From Gammaproteobacteria bacterium (lineage in GTDB: Bacteria; Pseudomonadota; Gammaproteobacteria; Enterobacterales; Alteromonadaceae): 35,203 nucleotides of DNA. The stretch's first letter is position 1. Every line of letters begins with the position of its first letter. The position numbers and the translations under genes are program-made. Below the pieces are notes generated by a model that searched no databases, had not been told where the DNA came from, and saw only the letters and a program-made list of their open reading frames with translations. The stretch lies in NCBI GenBank assembly GCA_027484495.1, contig JAIXSW010000015.1, forward strand, positions 1-35,203, read 5' to 3'. Of this stretch, positions 9,921-19,351 are shown piece after piece.

Positions 9921-10057
9921 TAGCTGATTGAATGGCCGTTAGTTTATACCATTTGTCCGGACCGGTCATCCTGCCTGCAACGCAGCAGACCTTTCGCTGG
10001 CAAGTGGTAGCACCGGCCTGCTTGCCTTAATGCTCTGTCCATCACCCGGGAATTCTC

Positions 10058-10912
10058 ATGTCTGTAACCGAAGCTGTTTTATATATCGTGGCTACGCCGA
10101 TTGGCCATTTGGATGACATCAGTCAGCGCGCGATTCAGGTGCTGCGTGACGTGGCCTGGGTGGCAGCAGAAGATACGCGGCACAGCGGGAAGCTGCTCAG
10201 TCATTTAGGTATTTCAGCGCGGTTTTTGTCATTGCATGATCACAATGAAAAACAACGCGCCGCCAGTCTGGTCGAGAAAATCAAAGCCGGCGAAAACGTC
10301 GCGCTGATTAGTGATGCCGGGACGCCGCTGATTTCAGATCCGGGTTACAGTCTGGTGCGGTTATGCCGCGACGCCGGTGTGCGGGTAGTGCCCATTCCGG
10401 GGCCTTGCGCCTTGATTGGCGCGCTGTGCTGCGCCGGTTTACCCACAGACAAGTTTCATTTTATCGGGTTTTTACCGGCTAAATCCGGTCAGCGCCAGCA
10501 AGTGCTGAAAGACATTCCGGCCGGAGTCGGCACGCTGATTTGTTATGAGGCAGCGCGGCGCATCATCGATACGTTACAGGATGTGATGGCCGTATACGGC
10601 GCCGATCGGGAACTGGTGCTGGCAAAAGAGCTGACTAAGACTTTTGAGCATTTTGAACATGGCACTGCGACCAGCATCATCGCGTGGTTGGAAGCAGATC
10701 CGCAGCGTTGTCAGGGCGAAATGGTGCTGATGATCGCGCCGCCTGCGGAGAAAGCCGCCGATGATATAGCCCCGGTAGCCCAACAAACCTTACGACTGCT
10801 GATGGCTGAATTGCCATTGAAAAAAGCTGCGGCGCTGGCCGCCGAAATTCATGGCGAAAAGAAAAATGCTTTATACAAGCTGGGACTCAGCTGGAGCGGA
10901 CAGGATGAATAG
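10058..10912 (+). CDS. rsmI: 16S rRNA (cytidine(1402)-2'-O)-methyltransferase RsmI
   Basis: 284 aa; LYIVATPIGHLDDISQRAIQVLRDVAWVAAEDTRHS; LISDAGTPLISDPGYSLVR; divergent from lpoA. Confidence 0.97.
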   Translation: MSVTEAVLYIVATPIGHLDDISQRAIQVLRDVAWVAAEDTRHSGKLLSHLGISARFLSLHDHNEKQRAASLVEKIKAGENVALISDAGTPLISDPGYSLVRLCRDAGVRVVPIPGPCALIGALCCAGLPTDKFHFIGFLPAKSGQRQQVLKDIPAGVGTLICYEAARRIIDTLQDVMAVYGADRELVLAKELTKTFEHFEHGTATSIIAWLEADPQRCQGEMVLMIAPPAEKAADDIAPVAQQTLRLLMAELPLKKAAALAAEIHGEKKNALYKLGLSWSGQDE

Positions 10913-10976
10913 TGGCGCAGGGCAGCTTTTACCGCAACGCTGACCCAAGGTGAACGCTGATTTCACCAGAGCAATC

Positions 10977-11001
10977 AAAAAGCGCCAACAGGCGCTTTTT
11001 T
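10977..11001. terminator. Bidirectional rho-independent terminator between rsmI and the beta-barrel gene
   Basis: AAAAAGCGCC-AACA-GGCGCTTTTTT; perfect stem with A-tract and T-tract, between convergent genes. Confidence 0.9.
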
Positions 11002-11019
11002 CAGATCAAAGAGCAGCAA

Positions 11020-11592
11020 TCAGAATGCGTAGCTGGCGGTGAACGTCAGTGCTTTGGCGTCTGTGCTGATATCGGTACCGGTCAGACGGTCATTCAGATC
11101 TTCTTCTGGTAACCATTGTTGTTCGACCGCGAATTTCCATTGTGGGGTCAACAGATATTCGATGCCGGCAGCATAACCGGCGCCACTTTGGCTAAAGCGC
11201 GTGGTGGAACCGCCGCTGCCGTTTGGTGTCGCGTGCATTTCATAGTTCGAGCGAACATGGCTCAGTGTGGTATAGACCCGCACTTGCTCCAGCACCGGAT
11301 AGTGTGCGCGCAACTGCAGCTGGAATTGGCTGTTGACTTTCAGTTGCACCGGGCGGATTTCATCAGAATTGCTGTCTTTCAGCGCACGAGCTTCCACTGC
11401 AAAATAGTCAGCAAATTCATAACCAAGCGTTACACCTGTCATGACAGGTTCGTATTTGGCGTAACCCGTGACAGCAGTGACTTTCAACGTATTGGATTGC
11501 AACACCAGCCCTGCGTACAGCGGATGCGCCGATTCCGCCTGAGCAGCGCCTGCAGCCAGTAGCACAAGACCGAAAATAGATTTTTTTAACAT
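11020..11592 (-). CDS. Small outer-membrane beta-barrel protein (OmpA/OmpW-like transmembrane domain)
   Basis: 190 aa; signal peptide MLKKSIFGLVLLAAGAAQA; alternating amphipathic strands; C-terminal aromatic ...TFTASYAF. Confidence 0.8.
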   Translation of the reverse strand: MLKKSIFGLVLLAAGAAQAESAHPLYAGLVLQSNTLKVTAVTGYAKYEPVMTGVTLGYEFADYFAVEARALKDSNSDEIRPVQLKVNSQFQLQLRAHYPVLEQVRVYTTLSHVRSNYEMHATPNGSGGSTTRFSQSGAGYAAGIEYLLTPQWKFAVEQQWLPEEDLNDRLTGTDISTDAKALTFTASYAF

Positions 11593-11738
11593 CTTTCATA
11601 TGTCCTTATAAAAATAAAAGCGCCTCATGTTACATAATCGGTGTATTTGGCGAAAGTCATTATCTTGTTGTGCTGTTGGATCGCGGCGATCGGGATAATA
11701 AGCAGAGAAAGCTTGCTGCGTTCTGCAGAAGATCTGCG

Positions 11739-11744
11739 TATAAT
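11739..11744 (+). promoter_or_regulatory. rnpB promoter -10 element with GC-rich discriminator
   Basis: TATAAT followed by CCGCGCC directly before the rnpB 5' end; -35 not clear. Confidence 0.65.
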
Positions 11745-11750
11745 CCGCGC

Positions 11751-12118
<368 letters not shown>

Positions 12119-12127
12119 CATTGCAAC

Positions 12128-12162
12128 AAAAAGGCACCGCAGGTCTCTGTGGTGCCTTTTTT
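12128..12162 (+). terminator. rho-independent terminator downstream of rnpB
   Basis: AAAAAGGCACCGCAG-GTCT-CTGTGGTGCCTTTTTT. Confidence 0.9.
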
Positions 12163-12212
12163 GTTTGTCTCCGGCGACAGGCTTTATTCAGCAGCAACGT
12201 GGGACTGTGGAT

Positions 12213-12629
12213 CTAAGACGCTTTTTGCCGGAAGTCTTGAGTTTCCATATCGAAACCTTCCGCTGCTAACCATTGAAATGCTTCGTGTTGTGTTGGGTAA
12301 ACCCGTTTTTCAAAAACACCGGTATGGTCAGCAATCATGCGCTCCAGCTGGTATTTTTTCACCATATGCGGGCAGTAAATTTGTGCGGCACACCTGAGTT
12401 TATGCTGGATACACCATTGCACTAATTCCTGAATAACGGGCTCAATGGCGGGGACACCCAGTTCCCATTGGTCAAGATAGACGATATGAGCCCAATCAGC
12501 GCCAGCCAGAGGCGTGGCCAACTGCTTAAATGCGGCCGAATACTCTTCGGCTGTTCGTCGGTCCCAGCTTCCATTCACCACAGCCAGAATGACCCGCTGT
12601 TCGCACCATAAATAGAATTTTGGATTCAT
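12213..12629 (-). CDS. Conserved hypothetical protein, SpoIIAA/STAS-like fold suspected (start re-assigned to internal Met of the 12740 ORF)
   Basis: MNPKFYLWCEQRVILAVVNGSWDRRTAEEYSAAFKQLATPLAGADWAHIVYLDQWELG; the 37-aa upstream extension of the ORF looks non-native. Confidence 0.6.
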   Translation of the reverse strand: MNPKFYLWCEQRVILAVVNGSWDRRTAEEYSAAFKQLATPLAGADWAHIVYLDQWELGVPAIEPVIQELVQWCIQHKLRCAAQIYCPHMVKKYQLERMIADHTGVFEKRVYPTQHEAFQWLAAEGFDMETQDFRQKAS

Positions 12630-12987
12630 CACTTCAGACACCAGATTTACTTCGATATGTGATTCTAGCTGATTAACGTCTGCTGCTTTTTGATTTAAAG
12701 CAGTGATCCGCGCCGAATCAAGGCCAATCCGCGGCCGCATCTGGCTGCACTGTGTCGCTTAAGTCTTGCGACGTGGCGCAAATGCACTGCGCCCGTGCAG
12801 TGAAGTCGCGGGATGAGCTGACTGAAGGTAGTAAAAACATCGGGTCTGCGGTCAATGACAGACAGAATACGACGAAGCACCCAACTAAATATTTTGTTGC
12901 ATTTAATCCCTCTTCCGTCCCAGTTTTTGCTGGGATTTTCAAGGTGGGCTCATATACTCGGCGCATAACAGTGATGGATGATAAGCG

Positions 12988-15900
12988 ATGAATCTGACGC
13001 GAGCGGCCTGCAAAAACCCAGCAGCCACCTTTGTGCTGGTCTGCCTGATTGTGTTATTTGGCCTGCTGGCGTTTTACAAACTGCCTATTCAGTTGCTGCC
13101 GGATTTAGACCGGCCACAAATCTTTATCAATAACGGCTGGCGGGCTGCAGCGCCGCAGGAGATGGAAGCCACTATTATTGAACCGCAGGAAAATACCCTG
13201 CGCAATGTACCCGGCGTGGTTGAGATCCAAAGTAATGTCGGCCAGGGCTATGGCTCAATTTCACTGACCTTTGAAGTCGGTCAGGATATGCAGCGCGCCA
13301 TGCTTGATGTGATCAATGCATTAAACCAGGCGCCACCGCGACCACGCGAAGCAGCAGAGCCGCAAATCAGTGTGGGCAGCGGGCGCGGCAATGTCGCCTC
13401 GATTCTGATTAAACAAATGAACCCGCAGGCTGGCGATGATTTTGGCCCTTACCTGAAACTGATCCGCGACAACGTCGGGCCGCGTCTGCGCGCGATCCCG
13501 GGGGTCAGCAGTGTCGAGCTGGCGTCAGATTTGCCACGTGAACTGCATATCACTTTTGATCCTTACAAAATGGCTGCGCTTGGCATCGGTATTGAACAAC
13601 TGCAAAGCAGTATCAGCCGCTCAGTGAATATGTCTGGTGGTTTTGCCGAGGTCGGTCGCCGGCAATACACAGTGCGGTTTGAAGGCCAGTTTGAACCTGC
13701 CGATTATGCGCAGATGATTGTCTCTTACAACCAGGGCCGGCCGGTGTATTTGCAGGAAATCGCCGAAGTTGAGTTGGGTTATCCGGAAATTAACGGCTTT
13801 ACCAAACGCAACGGTCTGCCGGCTTATTATCTGACGCTGGAGCGCGGCGAGAATTCCAACACAGTGGCGATCCTGGATGAAGTGAATAAAGCCATTGTTG
13901 AGCTGAATCGCGACATTTTGGCGCCGCAACAACTGGAAATGGAGCTGAGTTTTGACGCTTCAATTCATATCCGCCGCGCTATCGCGCTGGTCAATTCTAA
14001 CCTGTGGCTTGGTGTCGCGCTTAGTCTCGGCATTCTGTACATCTTCTTGCGCGGCTGGAAAGCCACTGTGCTGATTGGCCTGACCATTCCGGTCTGTCTG
14101 CTGATTGCTTTTGTCGTGCTGCAGGCATTTGGCCGCAGCCTGAACGTCATTTCGCTGGCGGGCCTCGCCTTTGCTGTTGGCATGGTGCTCGATGCGGCGA
14201 TTGTAGTGCAGGAGAATATCGTCCGGCTGATGCAGCAGGGACTGGCGCTTGGTGCCGCGATTAAACTCGGTTGCCGCCAAGTCGGTGGTGCTTTGTTAGC
14301 GTCCACGGCGACGACAGTGGCGATTTTCCTGCCGGTGCTTTATATGCAGGGGGTCGAAGGTCAGCTGTTTTACGATTTGGCGCTGACGCTCGCAGTGTCG
14401 ATCTCGGCCTCAATGCTGGTGGCGCTGACGCTATTACCGGTTTGCACCATGCTGTGGTTTAACGCCGGTGACATCAAAGCCGACCCACTGGCAGCGCACT
14501 GGACGCAACTGGCGCAATGGGTGATGCGGCTGACCAAAGGCAAAAGCCGCGCCATCGGCTGGTCGCTGGGCTTAGTGCCTGGCGCCATGTTGCTGATGAT
14601 GTTGTTATTGCCCAAAGCCGATTTCCTGCCGCAAGCCAATGGTGACGGTATTTTTACCGGTTTTACCTTGCCGCCGGGTGGCAATATCAAAGTGATGGAG
14701 CAGGAAATCGGCCAGTTATTGGTCAAACGGCTGCAACCTTATTACGAAGAGAAAAAATATCCGGCGATCAAAGGCTATAACCTGTCGATGTACTCCGCCT
14801 TTAACGTGTTGTTTGTCTATCCGGAAGACCCGCGGGCGGTTGAGGATATGCTGACCTTGTTGCGCACGGAAATCTTAAAAGACCTGCCGGATACCGAGTC
14901 CTTTAGTTTCCGCGCCAGCCTGCTGAATTTTGGTTTTAACTCGGGCCGGGAGATGTTTGTTGATTTTCAGGGACCGGACACCGACTTCCTGATGGCGCAG
15001 GCGGCAGCGGCCAAAGCGCTGATCGAACAAAAACTGCCGGGCGCCAACGTGCAGGCCGAACCGGGCTTACAGCAGAATCAACCGGAGCTGCGCATTCTGC
15101 CGGATGAGCACAATATTGCGCAGGCCGGCATTGACCGCTTTTCGGTAGCAACCGCCATTCGCGCTGTGACGGACGGCATTTATGTCGGTGAACAATTTGA
15201 CGGCAACGAGCGGATGGACATTATTCTGCGCGCGCTTCCGTGGGACAATCCGGAGCAATTGCAAGCCACGCCAATCTTTACCCAACAAGCCGGTGTGCAG
15301 ACGCTGGGCCAGCTGACGCAGATGCAGCGGACCGTCGGCCCAACCACCTTGTTACGGGTCAATGGCCTGCGCACGGTCAGTTTGCAGGTGTCGCCGCCGG
15401 CAACGATGGCGCTGGAAGATGTGGTCAATGTGTTGCAACAGGACATAGTGCAACCATTACGCAACCAACATGGTAACGACATGACAGTGCAATTTCGCGG
15501 CAGTGCCGACCGGCTGGAAAAAGCCATGCATTCGATGCTGGCCAACTTTGTTGTTGCTGTATTGATTCTGTTTTTGCTGATGGCGGCACTGTTTAAATCA
15601 GCGCGTGACAGCTTGCTGGTGCTGTTGACGATGCCAATGGCGCTGGTTGGCGGTGTGATTGGCCTGAAACTACTGAATCTCTTTGTCTTTCAGTCGCTGG
15701 ATTTACTGACAATGATCGGCTTTATCATCTTGCTTGGCCTGGTCGTGAACAATGCGATTTTGCTGGTAGAGCAGTATCGCCAGTCGTTGCAGCTTGGCAT
15801 GGCGCAGTTAGAGGCGATTGAATTTGCCGTACAAATTCGTGCGCGGCCGATTTTTATGAGTACGCTGACCAGCATTTTTGGCATGCTGCCGCTGGCACTG

Positions 15901-16074
15901 ATCCCTGGCGTGGGTACCGAAATCTATCGCGGTCTGGCTATTGTCATTGTCGGTGGTATGACATTCAGTATGCTGTTTAGTCTGATTTTAGTGCCTGCGA
16001 TGTTGCAGGCTTTACCGGCCAAACGCCGGGAAAAACAAATTGATGTTGCCGAGGTTGCTGATGAAATTGCCTGA
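12988..16074 (+). CDS. RND-family efflux transporter permease (HAE-1-like)
   Basis: 1028 aa; NPAATFVLVCLIVLFGLLAFYKLPIQLLPDLDRPQI; LAGLAFAVGMVLDAAIVVQENI; IGFIILLGLVVNNAILLVEQ; RARPIFMSTLTSIFGMLPLAL. Confidence 0.95.
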   Translation: MNLTRAACKNPAATFVLVCLIVLFGLLAFYKLPIQLLPDLDRPQIFINNGWRAAAPQEMEATIIEPQENTLRNVPGVVEIQSNVGQGYGSISLTFEVGQDMQRAMLDVINALNQAPPRPREAAEPQISVGSGRGNVASILIKQMNPQAGDDFGPYLKLIRDNVGPRLRAIPGVSSVELASDLPRELHITFDPYKMAALGIGIEQLQSSISRSVNMSGGFAEVGRRQYTVRFEGQFEPADYAQMIVSYNQGRPVYLQEIAEVELGYPEINGFTKRNGLPAYYLTLERGENSNTVAILDEVNKAIVELNRDILAPQQLEMELSFDASIHIRRAIALVNSNLWLGVALSLGILYIFLRGWKATVLIGLTIPVCLLIAFVVLQAFGRSLNVISLAGLAFAVGMVLDAAIVVQENIVRLMQQGLALGAAIKLGCRQVGGALLASTATTVAIFLPVLYMQGVEGQLFYDLALTLAVSISASMLVALTLLPVCTMLWFNAGDIKADPLAAHWTQLAQWVMRLTKGKSRAIGWSLGLVPGAMLLMMLLLPKADFLPQANGDGIFTGFTLPPGGNIKVMEQEIGQLLVKRLQPYYEEKKYPAIKGYNLSMYSAFNVLFVYPEDPRAVEDMLTLLRTEILKDLPDTESFSFRASLLNFGFNSGREMFVDFQGPDTDFLMAQAAAAKALIEQKLPGANVQAEPGLQQNQPELRILPDEHNIAQAGIDRFSVATAIRAVTDGIYVGEQFDGNERMDIILRALPWDNPEQLQATPIFTQQAGVQTLGQLTQMQRTVGPTTLLRVNGLRTVSLQVSPPATMALEDVVNVLQQDIVQPLRNQHGNDMTVQFRGSADRLEKAMHSMLANFVVAVLILFLLMAALFKSARDSLLVLLTMPMALVGGVIGLKLLNLFVFQSLDLLTMIGFIILLGLVVNNAILLVEQYRQSLQLGMAQLEAIEFAVQIRARPIFMSTLTSIFGMLPLALIPGVGTEIYRGLAIVIVGGMTFSMLFSLILVPAMLQALPAKRREKQIDVAEVADEIA

Positions 16075-17152
16075 GAAAAAATTACTGTTAAGCCTGTTTT
16101 TTGGTGCTGTGCTGACAGCGCCTGCATTACATGCGCAGGAGCAGGCGCCAGCCAGAGTGGTCAGTACTGCTGCGGTACGGACCATGCAAATCGCGCCGAC
16201 CATGATGGTCTCCGGCCAGGTGCAAAGTAAGTACCAGTCGAATTTAAGTACTGGCGTGGACGGCCGGCTGGACTGGATCGCCGAACCCGGTCAGCAGGTG
16301 CAGGCCGGCGCTGTGCTGGCGCGGCTGGATCTAAAACCGCTGCAACTGCGTGCAGCGGAGTTACAGGCGCAGCTGAAACGCTCGCATATTCAGTCGCAGC
16401 GGCTGGATAAAGAATTGACGCGCCAGCGCAGTCTGCTCAGCAAAGCGCTGGTGTCGCAAACATTAGTCGACCAAACACAGGCCGAAGCCGATCTGGCGCG
16501 GGCGGATATTGAACTGAGTCAGGCGTCATTGGCGCAATTACAGGATCAACTGAACCGGGCTGAACTAAAGGCGCCGTTTGCCGGTGTGGTCAGCCAGCGC
16601 TTTCATCAAATTGGCGAAGAGATCAGCCGCAGTGCGCCATTGTTGCAATTGGTGAATCTGGAGCAACTGGAAGTGCGGGTCTATGCGCCGCTACAGTATG
16701 CGGCTTATGTACAGCCGGGCCAGCAGGTCAGTGTGTTTGATCAGCAAGGCCAGCGCTCCCTGCAAGTGCAATCGACGATCCCGGTATCGGATAATCGATC
16801 GCAGACGTTTGAACTGCGGCTGCAGGCCGGTGGCAGCGGTTTTCAGGTCGGTCAGCTGGTCAGCGTCGGCATCCCCACTGCTGTCGCGCGTGATAGCCTG
16901 GTGATCCACCGTGACGCGCTGGTATTGGCGCAGCAACAACATACGGTATTTAAAGTGGCCGGCAACAAAGCGCAGCAGGTCAAAGTGGTGTTAGGCCAAG
17001 GCCAGGGTGAGTGGCTGCAGGTCGAAGGTGCGATCAACAGTGGTGACCAGCTGGTGGTTCGCGGCGCGGATACGTTGACCGATGGCGCTGCTGTGCGTGT
17101 ACTCAGCAACGAAGAGTTTAAACTGGCCGGCAGTCGCACCGGCCTGCAATAA
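16061..17152 (+). CDS. RND efflux periplasmic adaptor (HlyD/MFP family)
   Basis: MKLPEKKLLLSLFFGAVLTAPALHAQ signal peptide (internal Met of the 16040 ORF); lipoyl-like GRLDWIAEPGQQVQAGAVLARLD; coiled-coil; LKAPFAGVVSQRF; overlaps permease end by 14 nt. Confidence 0.92.
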   Translation: MKLPEKKLLLSLFFGAVLTAPALHAQEQAPARVVSTAAVRTMQIAPTMMVSGQVQSKYQSNLSTGVDGRLDWIAEPGQQVQAGAVLARLDLKPLQLRAAELQAQLKRSHIQSQRLDKELTRQRSLLSKALVSQTLVDQTQAEADLARADIELSQASLAQLQDQLNRAELKAPFAGVVSQRFHQIGEEISRSAPLLQLVNLEQLEVRVYAPLQYAAYVQPGQQVSVFDQQGQRSLQVQSTIPVSDNRSQTFELRLQAGGSGFQVGQLVSVGIPTAVARDSLVIHRDALVLAQQQHTVFKVAGNKAQQVKVVLGQGQGEWLQVEGAINSGDQLVVRGADTLTDGAAVRVLSNEEFKLAGSRTGLQ

Positions 17153-17171
17153 AACAAGATGTTTTGGCGTC

Positions 17172-17193
17172 CACGCCCATCGCATTGGGCGTG
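17172..17193. repeat. Perfect inverted repeat downstream of the RND adaptor gene
   Basis: CACGCCCA-TCGCAT-TGGGCGTG; no T-tract follows. Confidence 0.6.
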
Positions 17194-17508
17194 TGACGTC
17201 CAACAATTCCATTCCCCCGAACCATAATGCCAAATCTTAGGTAGCGGCAAGCGCAGCCCGCTGGCCACCACGTGGCGTCCATCACCCGATGTCGCTATTG
17301 CACTGAGGGCAATACGGGACACGGATGGCTGGACAGCCAAACGAATCTATTCGCTGCCACTGTCTGTTGCGGCTAGTTACGCGGCACTTTTTCCTGTTGA
17401 TCTGCTGAAACGTGGATTTTTCTCCCACTTTTTCCCCCTTTTTTCCCACCTTGGCCGCAAGCCGCATTTTTATTGGATCTTATTCGATCGATCCAGTGGG
17501 GTTTCGCC

Positions 17509-17538
17509 TTGACAATGCTGAATTTGCAGCCCTAAACT
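17509..17538 (+). promoter_or_regulatory. Putative dcw/mra promoter
   Basis: TTGACA (17509-17514), 18-nt spacer, TAAACT (17533-17538), upstream of mraZ. Confidence 0.65.
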
Positions 17539-17546
17539 GTGACATT

Positions 17547-17571
17547 GTGGAAGATTGTGGGTCAGTGTGGA
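17547..17571 (+). promoter_or_regulatory. MraZ box array
   Basis: GTGGA-N5-GTGGG-N5-GTGGA at 17547, 17557, 17567, exact 10-bp period, matching the direct-repeat architecture of E. coli MraZ binding sites. Confidence 0.8.
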
Positions 17572-17610
17572 TCTTCTACGGATCAAATAATAATCAAGTG
17601 GGATCAATTC

Positions 17611-18081
17611 ATGTTTCGTGGGTCTTTTGCTCTGAGCCTGGACGACAAGGGTCGGTTGACGCTGCCAACGCGTTACCGTGACCTGTTGTTATCTGACGCC
17701 AGCGGCCAACTGATCTGTACGATCGACCATAAAGATCCCTGCTTGCTGCTGTATCCATTGTCCGAATGGGAAGAAATCGAAGAGAAGCTGAAACGGCTGT
17801 CGAGCTTTAACCCACAAGAACAACGCTTAAAACGCCTGTTATTGGGCCATGCCACCGATTGTGAAATGGACAAAAACGGCCGCATTCTGCTGCCCGCCAC
17901 GCTGCGCTCCCATGCGCACTTAAGCAAAGGCCTGCGCCTGGTGGGACAACTGAACAAATTTGAGATCTGGGATGAAGAGACCTGGCATCAGCGCGTTGCT
18001 GAAGACATGGCTGCTGAACAGGAACTTGCCCAGGCCGGTGATGCCGAGCTGTCAGAACGTTTAATGGATTTGTCCTTATGA
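17611..18081 (+). CDS. mraZ: Transcriptional regulator / cell-division protein MraZ
   Basis: [26 protein letters not shown]; first gene of dcw cluster; start chosen at MFRG rather than upstream 17539. Confidence 0.97.
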   Translation: MFRGSFALSLDDKGRLTLPTRYRDLLLSDASGQLICTIDHKDPCLLLYPLSEWEEIEEKLKRLSSFNPQEQRLKRLLLGHATDCEMDKNGRILLPATLRSHAHLSKGLRLVGQLNKFEIWDEETWHQRVAEDMAAEQELAQAGDAELSERLMDLSL

Positions 18082-19046
18082 GCCAGCCCGCACACATTTC
18101 TGTCTTGTTAACCGAGACTATCGAAGGCCTCGCCATTCGGCCTGACGGCATTTATGTCGACGGCACCTTTGGCAGGGGAGGGCATAGCCGGGTGGTGTTA
18201 AGCCAGCTGGGTCCAGCAGGTCGCTTGTTTGCTATTGACCGTGACCCTTCAGCTATTGCTGCCGCTGCCGCCGATGAGTTTGCCAAAGACGCGCGTTTTC
18301 ATATCAGTCATTGTGCTTTTGCTGAGCTCGCCACTGTGGCGGCAGATCAGCAAATTACCGGTGCAGTCGACGGCATTTTACTGGATTTAGGCGTGTCATC
18401 ACCGCAACTGGATGATGCTGAGCGCGGTTTTAGTTTTATGCGCGACGGTCCTTTAGACATGCGGATGGACCCAACCTCCGGTATTTCCGCCGCCGATTGG
18501 CTGGCCAAAGCAGACGTCGAAGACATCACTTTTGTGCTGCGCGAATACGGCGAAGAGAAATTCGCCTGGAAGATCGCCAATGCCATCGTTGAAGCGCGCG
18601 CCACTGAACCTTTTACCCGTACCGCACAGCTGGCGGCGTTAATTGCCCGTGTCGTGCCAAAAAGTTTTAAAGAGAAGAAACACCCGGCCACCCGCAGCTT
18701 TCAGGGCATTCGCATTTATATCAACAGTGAGCTGGAACAGGTTAATCAGGCGTTAGAAGCGGCTTTGACGGTGTTAAAACCGGGCGGACGCCTGGCCGTG
18801 ATTAGCTTTCATTCGCTGGAAGACCGGCTGGTCAAACAGTTTATGCGCAAACACAGTAAACCGGCGCAACTGCCAAAAGGCATTGTGTTGACCGAAGCGC
18901 AGATGCGTCAGGACCTGGCATTGAAGCTGATTGGCAAAGCGATGATGCCGTCTGATGCCGAACTCGCCGCCAATCCACGGTCACGCAGTGCGGTGCTTCG
19001 GGTGGCAGAGCGCATGGCGGCAAGCTCGCCAAAGGCTAAAGCATGA
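18078..19046 (+). CDS. rsmH: 16S rRNA (cytosine(1402)-N4)-methyltransferase RsmH (MraW)
   Basis: [72 protein letters not shown]. Confidence 0.98.
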   Translation: MSQPAHISVLLTETIEGLAIRPDGIYVDGTFGRGGHSRVVLSQLGPAGRLFAIDRDPSAIAAAAADEFAKDARFHISHCAFAELATVAADQQITGAVDGILLDLGVSSPQLDDAERGFSFMRDGPLDMRMDPTSGISAADWLAKADVEDITFVLREYGEEKFAWKIANAIVEARATEPFTRTAQLAALIARVVPKSFKEKKHPATRSFQGIRIYINSELEQVNQALEAALTVLKPGGRLAVISFHSLEDRLVKQFMRKHSKPAQLPKGIVLTEAQMRQDLALKLIGKAMMPSDAELAANPRSRSAVLRVAERMAASSPKAKA

Positions 19047-19351
19047 GTGCGATTCGGCTCAATCGCCTGATCCTGCAGGATTTAGCCCAGCACAAGCTGG
19101 TGATCCTGCTGTTGATTGGCGCTATGGGGTCGGCACTGGCGGTGATTGAGCTGACGCATATGAACCGGCAGCTGACCATCAGTCAGGACAAATTATTTCA
19201 ACAACGGGATGCGCTGGATATGGAATGGCGCAATTTATTGGTCGAACAGCGTGCTTTGTCTGAACATAGCCGCGTTGAAGAGCTGGCAAAGAAACAGCTG
19301 CTGATGGTTCGTCCGCTGGGACAGCAAGATATAGTGGTGGATGAACCATGA
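19043..19351 (+). CDS. ftsL: Cell division protein FtsL
   Basis: 102 aa bitopic membrane protein between rsmH and fts[37 protein letters not shown]. Confidence 0.95.
   Translation: MSAIRLNRLILQDLAQHKLVILLLIGAMGSALAVIELTHMNRQLTISQDKLFQQRDALDMEWRNLLVEQRALSEHSRVEELAKKQLLMVRPLGQQDIVVDEP

Noticed and set aside
12630-12740. 37-aa N-terminal extension of the STAS-like protein
   Set aside because: Extension lacks conserved character; internal Met at 12629 fits the domain start better.
16852-17340. 162-aa minus-strand ORF over the RND adaptor end and spacer
   Set aside because: Mostly antisense to the adaptor; Ser/Thr/Ala/Cys-rich composition and no conserved motif.
17539-17610. N-terminal extension of MraZ from 17539
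   Set aside because: The family starts at MFRG (17611); the extension overlaps the MraZ boxes.
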